Of a stretch of 64,000 bases of DNA, positions 47,770-59,827 are shown piece by piece. The stretch spans positions 136,802,676 to 136,866,675 of the forward strand of contig NW_023604295.1 of NCBI RefSeq assembly GCF_014898055.3, given 5' to 3'. Position 1 is the stretch's first letter. Every line of letters begins with the position of its first letter. Below the pieces are notes generated by a model. The model saw nothing but the letters and a program-made list of their open reading frames with translations. It did not search any database and was not told the origin of the DNA. The DNA comes from Talpa occidentalis. Lineage: Eukaryota > Chordata > Mammalia > Eulipotyphla > Talpidae. The position numbers and the translations under genes are program-made.

Positions 47770-49395
47770 CTCTCTGGTGAATTTGGGAAGACAATGGGCT
47801 TTTCTCTTCCTGCCCCTTCCTTCCCTTCTTCTTGGAAGCCTGCTGCCTTAGATGGCACGTGCTCTTCTGCTCTGTTCCCTGCCAGGTGGCAAGAGAAAGG
47901 AAGCCTGTGGTTCTTTCTGTGGTTTGGTGGGTGAGTCTACTTATTTCCGGGCTCTTTATTATTGCTTAAGGAGGGGAGATGCACTCCCTGTGCCAGCATC
48001 ATCTATGTGAAGGAGATGTTATGGTGCTCCTCCTGAACTACCTTTTGGTCTTGCTTATAAATTGGTTCAGACCTCAGGTGAGGAGTACCAGTAGGATATA
48101 ATTGGTTCGCTTGATTTTCTAAAAGCATGGTTTCAGAAATAAGATGATTCCAGAGAAGGGTGTCAAGGATGAATAGGATAGATAGTGCGAAGAAAAAGGA
48201 ATAGCAACTAGCAGAGGAAGAAACAGCCTGCATGAAAGCAGAGACCTGAAACAGCATGGTGTGCTCTGGTGACTCAGAATGCAGAAGTGTAGTGTGCACA
48301 GTGACAAGTGGTAGCAAAGAGGTTACAGAACTACTTCCCCAGACCCCTCGAAAGCCCTGAAATGTCCCATATGGGGTTTCTCATTGCCCCTAGAAATAAA
48401 TCCTGAGATGATACTTGAACCCTTTAAGTTCTGACCCACCTGACTGCAACACCCCAATGCCCACTCTGCATGGAAGCCCCTTCCTCTACCTGGCAAACTT
48501 CCCATCTCACCACCAAGCAACCTCAGGGCACCATGTCTTCCTGGTACTTTGGGGGGACTGTGCTTCCACCAGCCCAAGTGCACTGTGGTGGTGTCCTCCC
48601 AACAGCCTCCATTTAGTCCGCCCCACTGGCCGTCTTCCCAGCGTTTCTTGCTCAAACCCTCTTGTCAGGGCTGGGGACAGCACAGTCCCTTCCTCGTGCT
48701 GTGCAAGGCAGATGGTCGGGAAGCCAGGCGTTATAGATAGTGGTGAGCAGAGGGCCTGTCGGTATTTATCCCTGAGGCAGGGGCAATGCCCACCCAGGTC
48801 TGGTTCTGGGGGGCTCCAGCACCGAGTGGTGGGCCTGCCCTGTCTGGGGTCCTGTGTGAGCATGCTGCTGTAGATGCCTGCAGTTCCTGTAGATCCGGGC
48901 GTGGGGAAGAGGGGAACCAATGTCCCAGCACAGCTATAGACCCTTCAACTCTCATCCTTCCTGGAGCCATCCTGTTACCCAGGCTGGGCGAAGGGCACCT
49001 CCTGGAGGGGTCAGGAGCCTGGGTCCCTCCATTCTTTTGAGGTCAGAGACTACTAGTTAGAGATGGGGAAGGACCTATGGTAGGGCATTGCGGAGCAAGG
49101 GGCAGTCAGCTAAGAATGGATTAAATCAAGGTTGAGTTTTGCCAACCAGGTGAGAAGGAAGATTTTCAAGAGAACAGAGAATATTAAAAGTAGCTAAAGT
49201 GACCAAGTATAGAATATAATCAGAAAACTAATTAAAGAATGTTAGTTCCTCATTATGTGCCTATCTAAGTCACTGTTGCTATGTATAGAACACTTTCTCT
49301 AGTTGGACTGAATCGTGTATCTTAAATACCATGGCTAAAACAGAAATAATTATTTTGTGGTCCTTTGAGAGAGAGACCCCATTAAATCAATTTTT

Positions 49396-49659
49396 TAGAA
49401 AGATTTATTTAATTATACAAGAGCTGGGGTACAGGCCAGATGTGCGGGAGGGTGAGAGGATTCACCAGAGACAGAGCGGGGAACAGAACAGGCAGACTGA
49501 CTGAAATACATTGCTGAGGGGAGCATCGGGCGAGACAGGAGAGGCCTGCCACACCATGTGGGTTGCTCTGCAGCCAGTGGGGATCGAACCAGCACTGCAG
49601 AGGCTGCTGATAGCTTCGCAGCACTGCGCTCAACTACCTGCGCCACAAGGGAGGCCCCG
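49396..49659 (-). repeat. tRNA-derived SINE, antisense
   Basis: Full family body, flanked by TAAATCAATTTTT (49383-49395 and 49660-49672). Confidence 0.95.
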
Positions 49660-51011
49660 TAAATCAATTTTTAAAAAAACATTGATGTAATTGAGCAAAA
49701 AAAAAAAGAGACAGCACAAAATAACTGATATGAAGAATGAAGAGAAATAGCAGTGCACACCTTGCATACATTAAAAACATAAGAGAATATTATAAGCAAA
49801 TAAATAGTATATAAATGTAGATGAACTGAGTCTATCAAATGCAATACATGATGATAAAACATAGAAAGTCTTTCTTGCAATTAAAAGGCAAAGTACATTT
49901 ACTGGGAACAAAGTATTGTAATTCAGGGACTAAAGATACAGGGAGAAACCCAAACAGTGTCCTGAGGAGGTACCAAAGGTAGGAGTTTTATTGAAAGAAG
50001 AGACAAAGATGAGGTAAGTGAAGAATTCATGGGTGTAGCCAACAAGTCCACTGCCCTTGGTTACGCCTAGCTGACTGCTGACTCTGTCTTCAGCAATAAT
50101 CATCAGTCCAGGTTCATCAGTCCTTGTGAATGGGATGACTTCTTAAACAAGTGTTTGCTTGGTTTCTCAAACAAATTTCAGTTTCGCCCAGTGCAAAGGT
50201 TCAAGTAACGAGACAGCAAGGCACTTTCTCGGAAATGACTATTCTAATTCCATTTTAAAATGACTCCATGATGTCAATTTTTACATAACCTTTTCATTTC
50301 AATTTCCTAATCACATTCATGTAAAGATTATGGACAATTTATATATTTTTGTAAATTAAATAAAATTATATATTTGCTTATTTTATAATAAAACCAGAAA
50401 AAAATTCAATCATGTGCAAAGCTCTAGAGGAAAGGGAAGAAAATACTTTTTTAAGAATCATATTTGAACCCTCTCAGAAAGCAAATATTTTGATGATATC
50501 AACAATTCCCCTATAACATAGGTTTCATAAATCTGTATTTCCACATTGTCTACTTTGAAGTAGGTGGACCATAAATCTACTGAATTTAAGCTCCAGTCAC
50601 TTGGACAGACCCCTTTAAAGGCCTGTCCCTATTCTGCATTCACAATGTTATATCCTTATATAACATTCACAATGGTATATCTCTTTTCCTTAGAGACGAC
50701 CCCTCAAATTATACAAGTTTAAAATTTCCCTAAACCAGATTCCAACCTTGGCTGTGAATTACACTTGGAGCAAGGAATTTTTACCTGCCCTGAATATGAA
50801 GATTTGTAGAAGTAAACAAGGAAATTGGTATGAAAATTTCTTTGTCTGAATAAGAGAATCACCGAAAAGATAGGCATTGAGAATTTACATGTCACCTACT
50901 CTAGGAATGCTTTCTATTTGTCAGAGATGCATCATTTCTTGTGTGCTATATCTGTACACTTTAAACTCTAATTTTTTTCTGTACATTTTTTCTCTAATTT
51001 TTATTGGTACA

Positions 51012-51365
51012 AGTGTCTTTGTTTAGGCCACTACAACAAAATCTATAGATCAAGTGGCTTACAAATAATAAAATGTATTTATTTTTCATAATTATGGAGA
51101 CCAGGAGGTCCACCATCAAGGTCTGGCAGATTTTTGTCTGATAAGTCTGCTTCTTGTTCACAGACTGCTCTCTTCTCACTTGGCCCTCACAGAGCAGAAG
51201 TGGTGAGGGAGCTCTGTGCTGAGCTCTTGTGAGTGCACTAATCCCATTCATCAGGGGTCCACCCTCATGGCCTAATCATTGCCCTAACACTGTCTCCAAA
51301 TGTCACATTGCAGGTTAGGGTCAACATATGAATTTGAGGGAAACACATTCAGTCTCTAGCAGCAT
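51012..51365. repeat. ancient mammalian interspersed repeat, family unresolved
   Basis: TTTAGGCCACTACAACAAAAT, GCACTAATCCCATTCATCAG, CACCCTCATGGCCTAATCA, CATATGAATTTGAGGG and ACATTCAGTCTCTAGCAG are in the order of a very common old repeat that I cannot name safely. Confidence 0.7.
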
Positions 51366-51889
51366 GTATCATATATTTGCAAAGTTACAGTCTTCCCTAC
51401 TACACAGCAAGCTCCAAAATGGCTAGGACCTTCTCCCAATTATTTATATCCCCAGAACCTAGAAAAAGATCCTACTATGCAAAAAAGTGAGTGTTTTATT
51501 GGATCTTTTGAAAACAGGAGGCATAGCCACAATTCATCACTTTTGTAAAATTCATATGAAACTTAACTAAAACACGAATTGATTCGGTCACATTTTGCAG
51601 AATAGGTTTTTAACTTTTTAGGGAAAAAACTAAACAATATAAATGATTTTATGAATCCATAAATGCACAGGGAAAAATGTGAAAATCCAACATTCTGTTA
51701 TATTTGCTTCAGATTTTTAAAAAATAAATAAAATTTACAAATACAGTAGAAGCATGGTTAAACCATTATGGAAAACTATCCCTTGGCCTTCCTCTTGAGA
51801 AATGACCACCATCTTGGCCCTTCCTTCCTGCTCATTTTCACCATTTAATATATCCACAAATGATATCCTTATTCTGTGTTTTAGTACTT

Positions 51890-52190
51890 TAAATCAGCAT
51901 TATCTAACACAAATATAATGTAAACCACAGGTGCAGTTTTATATGTTCCAGTAGCCACATAGGAAATAAAAACAGGTAAAATTTACTTCAGTATTATATT
52001 TTATTTAAGCCAGCATATACAAAAGATTATTTCGACATATAACTAATGTAAAACTTACTGGCAAGCTATTCAATATCCTTTTAAAATTTCTGCTAGGAAC
52101 TGTGAAATTCCACTGTCTTCAGATGCTAACTACAGATTTCAGAAAATTTAACCTGAAAAAATACATTTCCAGATTGTTCCAAACGTACTT
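51890..52190. repeat. probable ancient interspersed repeat, family unresolved
   Basis: AATATAATGTAAACCACAGGTG, CCAGTAGCCACATAGGA and TATTTTATTTAAGCCAGCATAT follow the order of a known dispersed repeat; name not certain. Confidence 0.5.
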
Positions 52191-53403
52191 AAAAGTTGTC
52201 CAATAACTAAAATCAGTTTTTAAATTTAACAATCCAGATTTTCAGTAGCAATAACCATAGTCCATCGCTACGTAGGGCCAGCAGACATCCTACTAAACAA
52301 AGTAGCTTAAGAAAACAACACAAATTACTTACCATTCAGCATCTTTCTCTTGCCCACTTAACTTGTGCAATATTTTAACTTCGTTTTTTTTCCCTTTGCC
52401 ATATCCCAGGATGGAAGCGCACAGATGGAAATGAATGGATGGCTTTAAATTTGCATGAAAAAACATCACCCACCACTAATTTTCTATCACTAAATTTGCT
52501 CTGCAACTGTAAAAGAACTTTCAAAAAACCCTACTGCTTTGTATTTTCGTTTGAATAAGGGATTGTTAAAACAGGGCCAACCTGCTGGTCAGTAATGGCT
52601 GTGTCGAGCGAAGGTGCAGCTGTCACAGCAGCCTCTGGAGCCTCCAGCCCAGCCCGGCACCAGCGCGAGCCCACGTGCACGCAGGCGCGAGCACACGAGT
52701 GTGCCCCCCGCCCCCCCGGGCACACGTGCGTGCAGACCCCCCAGAAAATGCGCCTTCGTTCTCCCCTCTTGCTCCAAAGGGCGATCGCTGGGAAGTTTCC
52801 GAGGCTCCCTCTGCTGACTGTGTTGGGGGGGTCCCCCCTCCCCTTCCCGGGCCTTAAGCCCCGCCCCTCCCCAGGGTCACCCGAGGAGAAACTGAAAAGG
52901 TTGGGGGTGGCGGCCAAACGCCCTGTTGTCAACTGGCGGGTAGCTCCGCCTCGGGGAGCGGCTCGCACGAGCGAGTGTGTCCCCCGCAGGGGCCGGCGCG
53001 CGGGGGCACCCGGGGAGGCCCGCGGCGGGCCGCGAGCCGGGAGGGGCGCCCCCGTAGCGCCTCGGGGTGGCCTGGAGCACAGCCACGGAGCAGGGCCCGG
53101 GGCGCCCCCTCGCCCGCGCTCCCGGCCCGCGCGCCCCGAGGACGCGGCCACCCCGCGATCGTCTCCACACGGACGACAACGATCCCGAAACTTGTTTTTC
53201 CTCCCTCTCCCTTCTCCTTTCCAGCCTCCCGGGGTTTGGGGCTTCTCCTCAAGAGTTGGCTGACCTCTCCTGAGTCACCAACTCTGTCAAACCCCAAGAC
53301 CTGAACGCCCCCCAACTTCCCGGGAGAGACGGGGCCCGCGCACGCCCCGCCACCCAAACACTCGCCCCTGTTTTCCTCGTGCTTAGAAAACGCCCGGCTA
53401 GCG

Positions 53404-53432
53404 GCCGCGCGCTGCACGCTGGGATCAGTAGT
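53404..53432 (-). promoter_or_regulatory. SAP30: ZNF143/THAP11-like motif, minus orientation
   Basis: Minus strand reads ACTACTGATCCCAGCGTGCA followed by GCGCG, close to the ACTACAATTCCCAGCATGC.. consensus of the SBS element. Confidence 0.65.
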
Positions 53433-53491
53433 TCCCCCAACGCGCTGGGCGCCGGACCGGGGCGGAGCTCAGGGGGACTCCCCCGCAGAGA

Positions 53492-53516
53492 ACTACAGTT
53501 CCCGTGGTGCCTCGCG
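53492..53516 (+). promoter_or_regulatory. SAP30: ZNF143/THAP11-like motif, plus orientation
   Basis: ACTACAGTTCCCGTGGTGCC followed by TCGCG matches the SBS consensus. It lies about 315 nt upstream of the ATG, where the transcription start is expected. Confidence 0.65.
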
Positions 53517-53830
53517 GCGCGCGGCGGGGGCGGGGCCCGAGCGGGCGCCTCGCGCCTGCGCGGGGCGAGGGGCCGGAGGGGGCGGGGCGCCGCGGGCCAA
53601 CTGCTGAGGCGACTCCATGTGACAGGAGCGGGTCCCGCTCCGGCGCCCCCGACTCCCGCTCGCGACCCCGAGCGCCGCCCGCCCGCCCGGCGCCCGCCGA
53701 CTCCCGCAGGCCGGGGACGCCGCGCGCGCGGCCGCGCCGCCGGAGCACTCGGGGCGCGGAGCGAGTCGCCGCCCCCCGGCGGGCGTCTGAGGGGCCCCGC
53801 GCGGCGGAGGCGGAGCGGCGGCGCCCGGCC

Positions 53831-54144
53831 ATGAACGGCTTCACGCCCGAGGAGATGAGCCGCGGCGGGGACGCGGCCGCCGCGGTGGCCGCCGTGGTCG
53901 CGGCCGCGGCCGCCGCCGCGTCGGCCGGGAACGGGGCCGGGGCGGGCGGCGGGGCGGAGGCGCCCGGCGCCGGGGCGGGGGCGGCGGCCGGGCCCCCGGG
54001 CGCGGCGGGCCGGGCCCCGGGCAGCTGTGCTGCCTGCGCGAGGACGGCGAGCGCTGCGGCCGCGCGGCGGGCAACGCCAGCTTCAGCAAGAGGATCCAGA
54101 AGAGCATCTCGCAGAAGAAGGTGAAGATCGAGCTGGACAAGAGC
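53831..54144 (+). CDS. SAP30: SAP30 exon 1 (frame broken by one missing base)
   Basis: ATG at 53831; donor GTAAGT after 54144. The ATG frame as given runs into a spurious Arg/Ala-rich tail. The conserved frame resumes with CAG at 54022 (191 nt after the A of ATG; 192 expected) and ends [10 protein letters not shown]. Confidence 0.93.
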
Positions 54145-57100
54145 GTAAGTGGCGGCGGGACGGCGGCCCCGCGCCCCGGGGCGCTGCGGCGGGGGTTCAG
54201 GGGCGCGCCCCCCCAAGACCTGGCTGCCGCGGGCCGGGCGCGGGGCGGTGCGGGGAGCCGGCCCGAGGGCGGCCACTCGGGCGCCTCCCTCCGCGGACGC
54301 GCCCCTGGGCACGCCGGGGTCCCCGCCCGCGCCCCGCGCGCCCCCCGCGCCCCCCTTCCCCCTCGGCTGCGATCGCGAAGCCAAACAAAGGGGGCCGCCG
54401 CGCCGAGGGCCCGGGGTCGTGTTCTCCAGCCCGGCAGCTCCTCCTGGAATGGAGGCGCCTTCTTTGTTTTGCTGCCGAGGCTGGCGAGTGGCCCCGGGGA
54501 GTCGCTCCCCGGGTTCGGGGGCGCGGAGCCCGGTCGGGACCGGACCCCGCGGCCTGGAACCGTCTCGGTCCCGCCCCTGCCCGGCCCGGAGCGCGCGGGA
54601 AGCGGCTGCGGGGCGCGGGGCGCGGGGTCCGCCTCCGGGGCAGCCGCTGCGGACGCGGGGAGCGCGGACCCTCTGCGGTGTCCCCCCCCGCCCCCCCGAT
54701 CTGGCAGCCTTCGGGGTTTCCTCCTCCGTCCCCCGCGCGCCGGTGCCGGGGACCGTCCGCGAGGCTTCTCCAAACAAGCCCTAAAGGAGCGCCCCTCCGA
54801 GCGCCGGCTGGCGGTAAATGAATAACAAGATGTCAGAGCCCGGCGCACGCCCTGCGTATTTTTAACCTGCACTTGGGTTCCAAGTAAAAGGGCTTTTAGC
54901 GCAGCCCTTAGTTTTTATTTTAAGGCGTGACGAGCCGCTGCGTTACGAACCGCAGCCTTGCCCGAGCTGCCGGGCAGCGCTGCAGACGGCGTGTGGTGAG
55001 AGGCTCGGGAAAGTTTGCGCTGCTCTCTGCCTGCGCGAGCAGTTCCCGGGCGGGGGCCGGAGCAGCCTGGACGGTGGACTGGGATAATTCATTTTGCTTT
55101 GTTTGGAAAGACGCGCTGCAGATAAACGCATTTGTTACTCAGAAAGAAGAGTTTGTCGTTCAGGTCTGCATGCAGTTAGGACATGAAATCCACAGCTCCC
55201 TAGTAGAGCTGGGTCGTTTCGTGTTAACTGCAGTTCGGGTGTCGTGTTAGAACGGTAAGGACACACACTTGTGTTACTAAAGTATGCTCTTTACATGGGA
55301 AAAAATGCTACCAGATCGTGTCATTGCGGACGTCCTTTCCCCTTGTTAAAAAAAAAAAGAATGAAAACGTGACCTAACCGAGCTCGTTCACCCTCACTGC
55401 AATTTGCCGACAAAACCCAGAGGGCTGGAATTTCTCGTCGTCCTCTGCTCCCTCCTTTCCTTGCTGGCACCTTCCCCACTCCACCCCCACAATCCTCTTA
55501 ACTGTATCGCCAGACTTGGTATGTTTGTCCTGGGTGCAGGATTTGAGAGTGAAAGCAACTTGTGTCTTGAGAACGGCCTGCTTGGACTGTCTCTTATTTC
55601 CTACAGGCTGTGTGCTTGGTTAGTGCACGTACTTCACTGCCATCGTAAGCAGTCTGTGAAACTTTTCTGTTTCAGGCAAGGCATCTTTACATTTGTGATT
55701 ATCATAAAAACTTAATTCAGAGTGTTCGAAACAGAAGAAAGAGAAAAGGGAGTGACGATGACGGAGGAGATTCACCTGTTCAAGATATTGATACTCCAGA
55801 GGTAGATACCAGTTTTTGTGTGTTAAATGTGAATCTTAAATAGCCCACCCTGTGACTTTTATAGAAAGATACGGACATACTTTAAAAATACTTAAATGTG
55901 AAAATGAAAGCAAAATTAAATACAGCCCGTTAACATGGAGTTACACAGTTTGACTTGTGTATTTTCTTTCCTAAAAATGATGTAGGCCAGAGGTTGGTGG
56001 GGGGGTTAGGGGGGGGTGAGAGAATTCACCAGAGACAGAGTGGGGAACAGAACAGGCAGATCCACTGAAACACCCTGCTGAGGGGAGCAGCAGGCAAGAC
56101 AGGAGAGGTCTGCTACGCCAAGTGGGTTAGCTCCCTGGCTGGGAATGGAGCGCACCGGTTGCAGTGGCTGGTAATAGCTTGACAGTGCTGTGTTTTTAAC
56201 CCCTGCCTGACTTGTATATTTTCAATTGATGATTCTTAGAGGTCTGTTGTCTTATAACATTTTTGCTTCAAATATTTTATCCTTGATAGATTAAAGTATT
56301 TAATACAATTATAGTTTTGATTGTGTGGTCTTTTAAAGTAATGGAATTAAATATGTATTATATTGAAGTTGAAATGTTTTACATATCAGAAATAAATTTT
56401 CAAAATATATTATGAACTAACTCATATATGTGAATTTTTTCTAGGTTGATTTGTACCAATTACAAGTAAATACACTTAGGAGATACAAAAGACACTTCAA
56501 GCTACCAACCAGACCAGGACTTAATAAAGCACAACTTGTTGAGGTATATATAAATTTTAAACTACTTAAACTTTAAATGAACCGTTCATATAAACAATGG
56601 CAGCATTGAATACTAGTCCAATTGTTAATGTAGTATATGTAATAATGCATTTTATTTGGCAAGATCAAAGTATTTACATATCTTTTGTGGAAGAATCTAG
56701 TTGCCAAAAATGTTTGTCTTCCAGATAGGAAATGCCTTATGTGATGACTATTCATTGGATTACATGTTGTTCTCTAAGCATCCTCTTAACACGGGCTTTC
56801 AGAAATTTTGAGTAGAAAGTTTTTAGTTTGGTTTTTAAACCTATTGGTTTTTAAACCATTTACTCAGTAAACATTCATTAAACACCCGATTGAGACATAA
56901 AATAAATTAGAAAGCTGATTTCATTATTTCAGGATTTGTTCCGATGATGTTTGTTTTGGGGTGTCCATGTTTTGCTCACATCTAGAAATATCAGACTTTT
57001 ATCTACGCTTTTATATAGAGTCTGATATGGGATGTCTAGTTCTTTGGTGGATTTTGAAAAGTTGAGTGTGTGTGTATGTTTATATGTTCTCAGGAAATAA

Positions 57101-58595
57101 TAGAACCAGGAAGTCTGTGCATCACATTGAGATTTTTAGATGTGTGTATTTCTGTTCTTATCATATGTAGAATAAAACTGCTTACTAGATAGAATAGAAA
57201 TGTAAATATAAATCAGTTTTCTCATATTCTTCAACTTGAATTAGTAGTTTAACATTTTGTGAAGTAGGCATATTGACTAAGAAAAGATGAACAGAAGGTA
57301 CATTTCTTTAGCAGAATGCTTTTTTAACACTGTAAAGATTCAATATATTAACTGTTTTGCCAGAATTTCTTTTCTTTCTTGCCTAGGAAACAGAAACCCA
57401 ACTTTTCTTTAAATTTCATTTAAAAGATCTAGGATAGTACATTATTGTAACATAAATACAGATGTTGACTACCATGATGAAACTATATCAATATGTACGG
57501 ATACTAACCTATGACAGTGCCTTTGGGACAAATAAGAACCAAAAAACATATTATTTGAAATGTTATTCTTAAATGTATGTATGTTTTAAATTCTGAAATC
57601 AAATCTGAAGTTATTGATCAGCTAATCTGAAAAAGAATACTATTTTTGGAGCTTTTTCTTTTTAAGAAATGAGAACTATACCCCCAAATAGCCATGAATG
57701 TTAGAGTTTACCTAGTCAGATATTCATAAGTGATCCAGAGTTGGATAACTATACTTCTAAATCTATTAATTATCACGTGAATAACTTTTCCTTAAAAAAT
57801 TTTGTCTTCTGGAATCTTTGTTTGCATATCAACGATCCAGTTTATTCTTGCACGCCTGTAGTTGCAGCACGCATGTTATATTAGCACAGAGAAAACTTCA
57901 ATGAACCTCTCTCTGATTACCCACCACCCATAACTTTCATTCAGAAAAATGTTAAAGGAACCTGAACAAAGAGTACAGCTACTGAATGAATGAATGCGTG
58001 AATGAATGAATCTATTTTGTAGCAAACATATTTGAAAGATATGTTATGGTTTGTTTCTGTAGTGCCAGTATGTTCCCACTTCATATTTATCCCTTCCCTA
58101 GGAGTAGGGCCTACACCATTGCACAAAGCATGTGGATCTCTTACCTTCTGTCTTATTTCATTGATATTTAAAGTAAAAATAATTGACTTCCTAATCTAGA
58201 CTCCAACATAAAGAATTTTGAAAAAATACAGGTGCTAGTTAATGTAGATTTAATTGAGTGGGCTGAGGAATTCTTTGAAATCACACTATTTCTTGTTCGT
58301 AACATCATGTTTTCATCCTGTTGGTACCTTGTTAAATACAACATAATTTTTAAAGGAACAGCTCTTATCATCACCTAGCACTTTTTCTTTTGATGAAATG
58401 TCTTTTTGCCTAGTTTATGAAATCTGTTAATATCTATAATTTAATTTCCTCAATTTTTTTTTTTCTTTATAGATAGTTGGTTGCCACTTTAGGTCTATTC
58501 CAGTGAATGAAAAAGACACCTTAACATATTTCATCTACTCAGTGAAGAATGACAAGAACAAATCAGATCTCAAGGTTGATAGTGGTGTTCACTAG
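53831..58595 (+). CDS. SAP30: SAP30 (Sin3A-associated protein 30), four exons, 1-base frame gap in exon 1
   Basis: Coding exons 53831-54144, 55676-55801, 56445-56543 and 58473-58595 (TAG). SAP30 bridges Sin3 and other subunits of the Sin3-HDAC corepressor in the nucleus. The start [20 protein letters not shown] and the Ala/Gly-rich N terminus are conserved. The C2CH zinc-finger residues (CC...C near 67-76, CDYH at 112-115), the basic [13 protein letters not shown] segment and the Sin3-binding C terminus ([40 protein letters not shown]) are present. Exon lengths sum to 662, one short of the 663 of a human-like 220-residue protein. Residues about 1-60 are in one frame and everything from QLCCLRED onward is in another. 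The gap maps to GGGCCGGG at about 54007-54014, where CCC is expected. Most likely a sequencing error in a GC-rich run; a real frameshift allele cannot be excluded. Confidence 0.95.
54145..55675 (+). other. SAP30: SAP30 intron 1
   Basis: GC-rich first half belongs to the CpG island; the second half is ordinary. No other gene seen. The acceptor is TTTCTGTTTCAG. Confidence 0.85.
55676..55801 (+). CDS. SAP30: SAP30 exon 2
   Basis: 126 nt. Encodes [20 protein letters not shown] (zinc ligands Cys and His) and [19 protein letters not shown]; donor GTAGAT. Confidence 0.96.
55965..56205 (-). repeat. tRNA-derived SINE, antisense, old copy in SAP30 intron 2
   Basis: Body GAGAGAATTCACCAGAGACA to AGGAGAGGTCTGC; head degraded; TGACTTGT(G/A)TATTTTC on both sides as target duplication. 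Confidence 0.9.
56445..56543 (+). CDS. SAP30: SAP30 exon 3
   Basis: 99 nt. Acceptor TTTTTTCTAG, donor GTATAT. Encodes [20 protein letters not shown] and [13 protein letters not shown], the Sin3-interaction region. Confidence 0.96.
56544..58472 (+). other. SAP30: SAP30 intron 3
   Basis: AT-rich unique sequence with a short GAAT-type repeat at about 57984-58011. No exon or recognised repeat otherwise. Confidence 0.8.
58473..58595 (+). CDS. SAP30: SAP30 exon 4, stop TAG
   Basis: 40 codons plus TAG at 58593-58595. Encodes [20 protein letters not shown] to the C terminus DLKVDSGVH. Confidence 0.97.
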   Translation: MVGCHFRSIPVNEKDTLTYFIYSVKNDKNKSDLKVDSGVH

Positions 58596-58815
58596 GAGAG
58601 ATGGAATTGAGACTAAGACTTGGATGTTCAGATGTTAAGACTGTTTATTGTTTTTTCACATGTAGAAATGTTCCTTGTGTATTTTTTCTACAGAGGATTT
58701 TCTCTGATTTTATTTTCTTTGTTCCTGACTCTAATAATTAGTTGGAAACTCATGTAAAATGAGCTTTCCTAGATTAAAAAGTATTTTAAATAAAGGTTAT
58801 TACTATTATAGTTGC
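58596..58815 (+). other. SAP30: SAP30 3' UTR
   Basis: Short untranslated tail ending about 20 nt after the AATAAA at 58789-58794. Confidence 0.75.
58789..58794 (+). terminator. SAP30: SAP30 polyadenylation signal
   Basis: AATAAAGG followed by TTATTACTATTATAGTTGC and a T-rich stretch. Confidence 0.75.
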
Positions 58816-59644
58816 TTCAGTGTATTTATTTTGTGAAACTTGATTTTTATTTTAAACTGACTTTTAGGGACCAGTGTTGAGATTTTAATGTATATTTTGT
58901 TGCCCGCCCCCCACCCCCCTTTTTTTTTTTTTCAATTCTAAGAAACTAACAGATTGAGGGAAAGTAACAAACATAGCACGTTTGTTGTTTTTTCTGGGGC
59001 AGTCTGATTTGGAAGGAAGGGTATCTTAAAGAGCAATATTTTTTAAAGTGCTTTTCAGTGCTGCCAGGTTTGAAAAATACTCCATTGGGATGCAATGCTT
59101 TTTATTCCTTTTTTTTTTTTGGTCATGTATATTATTTTCTGATGCTACCTGAAGTAATTGGAATCGCACAATTTAATTTATTTATATGCTTTCCTTCCTC
59201 CAGAGGTGACTTATGTGCCAGTAAAGTTAAGTACATTGCTGCAAGTTGAAATAAGAACATAAAATTAGATCTTTAAATTTTGTTTTAGAGAAAAGTTATT
59301 TTTGTGGCATGAATGTAGAAGGAATCTTAGCTTTGCTTCTTAATTTTCAGTCATGTCCTATACTGTTTACATTGCAAATTCAAATAATCTATTGAAATAA
59401 TCTGCAAATCTAACAAGATCTTTAACTTTTGATCAGACAGCTCTGATTTTATAATTTCTTTTTATATTTCATTCTGTCATTTTTCTATTAAATATTTTAA
59501 CCTCTGCTTTTCCTGGGATTGTATTGCTTAGCCAAGTACTTATTATTACAAATCAATCTTATAGCTTGTGACATTAAAATAAAGAATAGCAGCTTCAGGG
59601 AAGACTGGAAATGGATAGACCTTTAATGTAACTCAGGTTGGCAG

Positions 59645-59827
59645 TTGGACCTGATGATTCTTTTTTTTTTATTGCACGAGGCCGTCCTCTGTGTTGTAGG
59701 GTTAGCAGCATCCCTGGAAGTTCACACACTAGTGCCAATGGCACTCTGAAGGTGTGACAGCAAAAGTATCACTAAACATTGCCAAACATCCTGTGGGGGA
59801 TAAATGCACCCTGGTGGAGAACCACTG
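59645..59827 (-). mobile_element. MER5A (non-autonomous hAT DNA transposon), antisense
   Basis: GTAGGGTTAGCAGCATCCCTGG, CATTGCCAAACATCCTGTGGGG and the terminal GGTGGAGAACCACTG match the reverse complement of MER5A. Confidence 0.85.

Larger units (their letters stand above)
33661..52580. other. intergenic region between HMGB2 and SAP30
   Basis: About 19 kb with no recognisable gene, and the densest SINE load in the window. It contains an L1 fossil (37770-39268), an L2 fossil (43100-43557), a 61-bp duplicated segment (44226 and 45299), and otherwise AT-rich unique sequence, including 39300-39780, 45360-46560, 47770-49390 and 49700-51010 where I see nothing. Confidence 0.75.
52580..54990. promoter_or_regulatory. 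SAP30: CpG island over SAP30 promoter and exon 1
   Basis: G+C-rich with dense CpG from about 1.2 kb upstream of the SAP30 ATG through intron 1. Long frames on both strands are compositional. A divergent antisense transcript is plausible, since human has SAP30-DT, but is not shown here. Confidence 0.88.

Noticed and set aside
53425..54872. Open frames of 200-450 codons on the minus strand over SAP30 exon 1
   Set aside because: Same compositional effect in the SAP30 CpG island; no domain and no coding-like pattern. Some overlap the genuine exon on the other strand.
57984..58011. GAAT-type short tandem repeat
   Set aside because: Short, imperfect and deep in an intron; nothing unusual.
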